Origin: an uncultured Alphaproteobacteria bacterium
GTDB taxonomy: Bacteria > Pseudomonadota > Alphaproteobacteria > HIMB59 > GCA-002718135
Direction of reading: 5' to 3'
NCBI GenBank assembly: GCA_902517315.1
Contig: CABYBP010000001.1
Location: forward strand, 25,490 to 89,489
DNA length: 64,000 nt
Positions 61,809 to 64,000 of the stretch are shown here, piece after piece (positions within the stretch are counted from its first letter, which is position 1; every line of letters starts with the position of its first letter). The translations under genes were made by a program, and so were the position numbers. The notes beneath the pieces are model-generated. The model saw only the letters and a program-made list of their open reading frames with translations. It ran no database searches and was not told the origin of the DNA.

Positions 61809-63358
61809 TATAGTTTTAATTCCTTTTTATTTGCAAATGATAAGTACATATATACTAAAAAGTTTGTAAGCATTAAAGCTGTGAACATTGACGCTATCAC
61901 ACCCAAAGATAATGTAATTGAAAAACCTCTTATTGGACCAGATCCAAATGCAAATAGTAAAACAGCAGCAATTAAAGTAGTAATATTAGCATCAAGTATA
62001 GTTGACATCGCTCTATCGAAACCATTTTTTACAATCTGAAAAACTTTTGTTTGTTTTAAACTCTCTTCTTTAATTCTTTCAAAAATTAGAACATTGGCGT
62101 CCACTGCCATACCAATTGTTAATACAATTCCAGCTATACCAGGCAATGTTAATGTTGCGCCTATAGTACCTAATAATGAAATTATTATAAATAAATTTAC
62201 TATTAATGAAACATTAGCAAGAGCACCAAGAGTTCCATAAATGAGTATCATAAATAAACATACTAAAACCATTCCAATAAAAGCAGCTATTTGACCAGCA
62301 GCAATAGAGTCTGCTCCTAAACCAGCACCCACAGATCTTTCTTCAACTATTTCTAAAGGCGCTGGCAAGGCACCAGCTCTTAATAAGACAGCCAAATCAG
62401 ATGCTTCTTGGGCATTAAAGTTTCCAGTTATGATACCTGATCCTCCAGTAATAGCACTATTAATTCTAGGAGCTGTAATGACAACACCATCTAATACAAC
62501 GGCAAGATTTTTACCAATATTATTTGTTGTAACTTTACCAAATTTTTGAGCACCTTCTGTATCAAAACGGAATGAGACCGCATGACCTTCTGTTTGATCA
62601 AATGAACCTTTAGCATCTACTAAATTTTCTCCACCAACAACTGCTCTTTTATCTAATAAATATTTTGTATTTTCATCATACATGTCTGGAACAATAATTT
62701 TTCCAAAAGGAGCTAAGTTATTTTGAAGAGCTGAAGTATTCTCATTATCAACGATGTGAAAAGTTAATTTAGCTGTTTTACCTAATAAATCTTTAATTCT
62801 TTCAGGATCCTTTACTCCTGGTAATTGTAAGAGTATTCTCTTTTTACCAGATCTTTGAATTAAAGGTTCCTTAGTTCCAGATTCATCAATCCTTTTTCTA
62901 ACAATTTCAAGTGATTGCTTAATCGCTGAGTCTTGAATAATTTTTCTATATTCATCATTTAACTTTATACTAAGTCTATTATTACTAATTTGTAAGGAAA
63001 CTCCTCTATACATTTGAAAAAAGCTATCTCTAATATCTTTTATCTTCTCTTTATTACCAAAAAAAACAATAACCTCATTTTCTTGAATATCAATTTTTTC
63101 AATTTTTACAGCTTGATCTCTTGAAATCAAACGAACACTATCGACAAAATTATCTAATTCTTCTTTATATAAAACATCTAGTTGAACTTCTAATAATAAA
63201 TATGATCCACCTTGTAAGTCTAAACCTAAATTAATCTTATTTTTTAAAAACCAATTTTCTGAATTTTCATCGTAAATAATTGAAGGAACTGCAAAAATTA
63301 TTCCTAATAACACTAATGATACTACTGTAAATGATTTCCAGATGGGATAATTTTTCAT
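61808..63358 (-). CDS. secD: Protein translocase subunit SecD
   Basis: The 516-residue partner of SecF has a first helix, a large periplasmic part (GLDLQGGSYLLLEVQLDVL, RKRIDESGTKEPLIQRSGKKRILLQLPG, split across domains) and five C-terminal helices with GMAVDANVLIFERIKEE. Length fits alphaproteobacterial SecD. It lies 12 nt after yajC and overlaps secF by one base: a yajC-secD-secF operon. Confidence 0.96.
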   Translation of the reverse strand: MKNYPIWKSFTVVSLVLLGIIFAVPSIIYDENSENWFLKNKINLGLDLQGGSYLLLEVQLDVLYKEELDNFVDSVRLISRDQAVKIEKIDIQENEVIVFFGNKEKIKDIRDSFFQMYRGVSLQISNNRLSIKLNDEYRKIIQDSAIKQSLEIVRKRIDESGTKEPLIQRSGKKRILLQLPGVKDPERIKDLLGKTAKLTFHIVDNENTSALQNNLAPFGKIIVPDMYDENTKYLLDKRAVVGGENLVDAKGSFDQTEGHAVSFRFDTEGAQKFGKVTTNNIGKNLAVVLDGVVITAPRINSAITGGSGIITGNFNAQEASDLAVLLRAGALPAPLEIVEERSVGAGLGADSIAAGQIAAFIGMVLVCLFMILIYGTLGALANVSLIVNLFIIISLLGTIGATLTLPGIAGIVLTIGMAVDANVLIFERIKEESLKQTKVFQIVKNGFDRAMSTILDANITTLIAAVLLFAFGSGPIRGFSITLSLGVIASMFTALMLTNFLVYMYLSFANKKELKL

Positions 63359-63370
63359 TAATAAAAAAAT

Positions 63371-63712
63371 TTATTTTTTTCTAGAAAATAAAGAGAAGCC
63401 AGATTTACTTTTATTCTCTTCCTTTGGTAGTTCTTTTTTTTTAACTTCTGGCATTTCATATAAATCTGCAACCATTCCGGATGCAATCTTTATTTCAACA
63501 TTATCAGCAACCTCTAAGGTTAATTCTCTATTATCAGCTACCTTATTTATAGTTCCGATAATTCCACCTGAAGTTACTATTTTATCACCTCTTTTGAGAT
63601 TGGATAGCATTTCTTTATGCTGTTTAACTTTTCTTTGTTGTGGTCTAATTAATAAAAAATAAAAAACTACAAATATTAATATAAGGGGTAAAAATGTTCC
63701 AAATGCTTCCAT
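63371..63712 (-). CDS. yajC: Preprotein translocase subunit YajC
   Basis: A 113-residue protein with one N-terminal helix (FLPLILIFVVFYFLLIRPQQ), then RKVKQHKEMLSNLKRGDKIVTSGGIIGTI, the YajC signature, and a basic C-terminus. It is an accessory of the Sec holotranslocon. First gene of the yajC-secD-secF operon, divergent from the DUF815 gene. Confidence 0.95.
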   Translation of the reverse strand: MEAFGTFLPLILIFVVFYFLLIRPQQRKVKQHKEMLSNLKRGDKIVTSGGIIGTINKVADNRELTLEVADNVEIKIASGMVADLYEMPEVKKKELPKEENKSKSGFSLFSRKK

Positions 63713-63787
63713 AATAGTACCTATGATGATTTAATTTGAGAGATTTATTATACTGTGTAATAAGAAAAATCAAATAAAGTATTTATA

Positions 63788-64000
63788 ATGTTTTTAAGCA
63801 ATTTGTTATCAAATTTTACACTCTCAAGAGGAAATGCATTTATTTGGGATAGCAAAATAAAAAATCTTAAAATAATCTCTAATTCTAGATGTTTAGATTT
63901 AGATCTTTTAATCGGAATAGAAAGACAAAAGAAAACTATTTATGATAATACGGTAAATTTTGCTAATGGAAATTTTACAAATAATGCCTTATTGTGGGGA
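63788..64000 (+). CDS. DUF815 family AAA ATPase, N-terminal part (cut by window end)
   Basis: From the ATG at 63788 the frame is open to the last base (71 codons). The sequence FIWDSKIKNLKIIS, LDLDLLIGIERQKKTIYDNT and FTNNALLWG matches the DUF815 ATPases, in which the last stretch leads directly into the Walker A loop, here beyond the window. A DUF815 gene next to yajC is the usual alphaproteobacterial neighbourhood. Function of the family is unknown. Confidence 0.8.
   Translation, partial: MFLSNLLSNFTLSRGNAFIWDSKIKNLKIISNSRCLDLDLLIGIERQKKTIYDNTVNFANGNFTNNALLWG

Overview
The window looks like a piece of the chromosome of a very AT-rich, streamlined, free-living marine alphaproteobacterium (SAR11-, HIMB59- or AEGEAN-169-like; I cannot choose between these from the sequence). 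Reasons: strongly A+T-rich DNA, tiny or negative intergenic gaps, several convergent gene pairs that share their last 4 nt, and gene orders typical of alphaproteobacteria (ssb-gyrA-coaD with divergent uvrA; sdhE-mfd with divergent recG; mltB-rlpA-dac-tmk-holB-metG-tatD-MBL; yajC-secD-secF beside a DUF815 ATPase). I see no insertion sequence, prophage, CRISPR array or rRNA.

Layout. 1-5.5 kb: three small membrane proteins, then a minus-strand operon encoding a circularly permuted ATP-grasp protein, an alpha-E protein and a transglutaminase-like protein, plus a small protein. Its leader holds two tandem RNA elements that match the glutamine (glnA) riboswitch aptamer, followed by a 16-codon ORF with a Shine-Dalgarno site in a hairpin loop. 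This is the most interesting part of the window. 5.5-12.9 kb: phosphatidylcholine synthase, a Nudix hydrolase, a photolyase-like protein that lacks the usual Fe-S cysteines, a glycine-zipper lipoprotein, an EF-hand exported protein, an FAD oxidoreductase, an aminotransferase and a membrane zinc peptidase. 12.9-15.6 kb: one 870-residue protein that appears to fuse two cyclic-nucleotide-binding-like domains, a PlsC-type acyltransferase and an SGNH esterase. 15.6-20.6 kb: a D-apiose oxidation module (ApsD-like dehydrogenase, ApnL-like lactonase) with a TTC38-like protein and an EamA transporter.

20.6-33.5 kb: an accessory stretch of short transcription units: four more EamA transporters, an MFS protein, YjbQ, a cupin, PhyH and 2OG-Fe(II) oxygenases, an HDAC-family deacetylase, a lone tungstate-binding protein (TupA) and SelO. 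Two divergent intergenic regions here carry a shared inverted-repeat element (TGTGGCAC with its partner about 50-60 nt away). 33.5-44.9 kb: an 11-gene, almost gapless minus-strand array. It runs from cell-wall enzymes (MltB, RlpA, a D,D-carboxypeptidase) through replication and translation genes (Tmk, HolB, MetG, TatD) to a small catabolic set (3-hydroxyisobutyrate dehydrogenase-like, SMP-30 lactonase, PCD, M81 peptidase).

44.9-64 kb: tRNA-Ser(UGA) with its own promoter, a sulfotransferase, a PQQ-type sugar dehydrogenase, then DNA repair and core genes: mfd, sdhE, recG, a YkgJ-type cysteine-cluster protein, tRNA-Lys(UUU), coaD, gyrA, ssb, uvrA, sodB, secF, secD, yajC and the first 71 codons of a DUF815 ATPase cut by the window end. 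The only non-coding stretch over 300 bases is 5153-5491, which holds the riboswitch leader.
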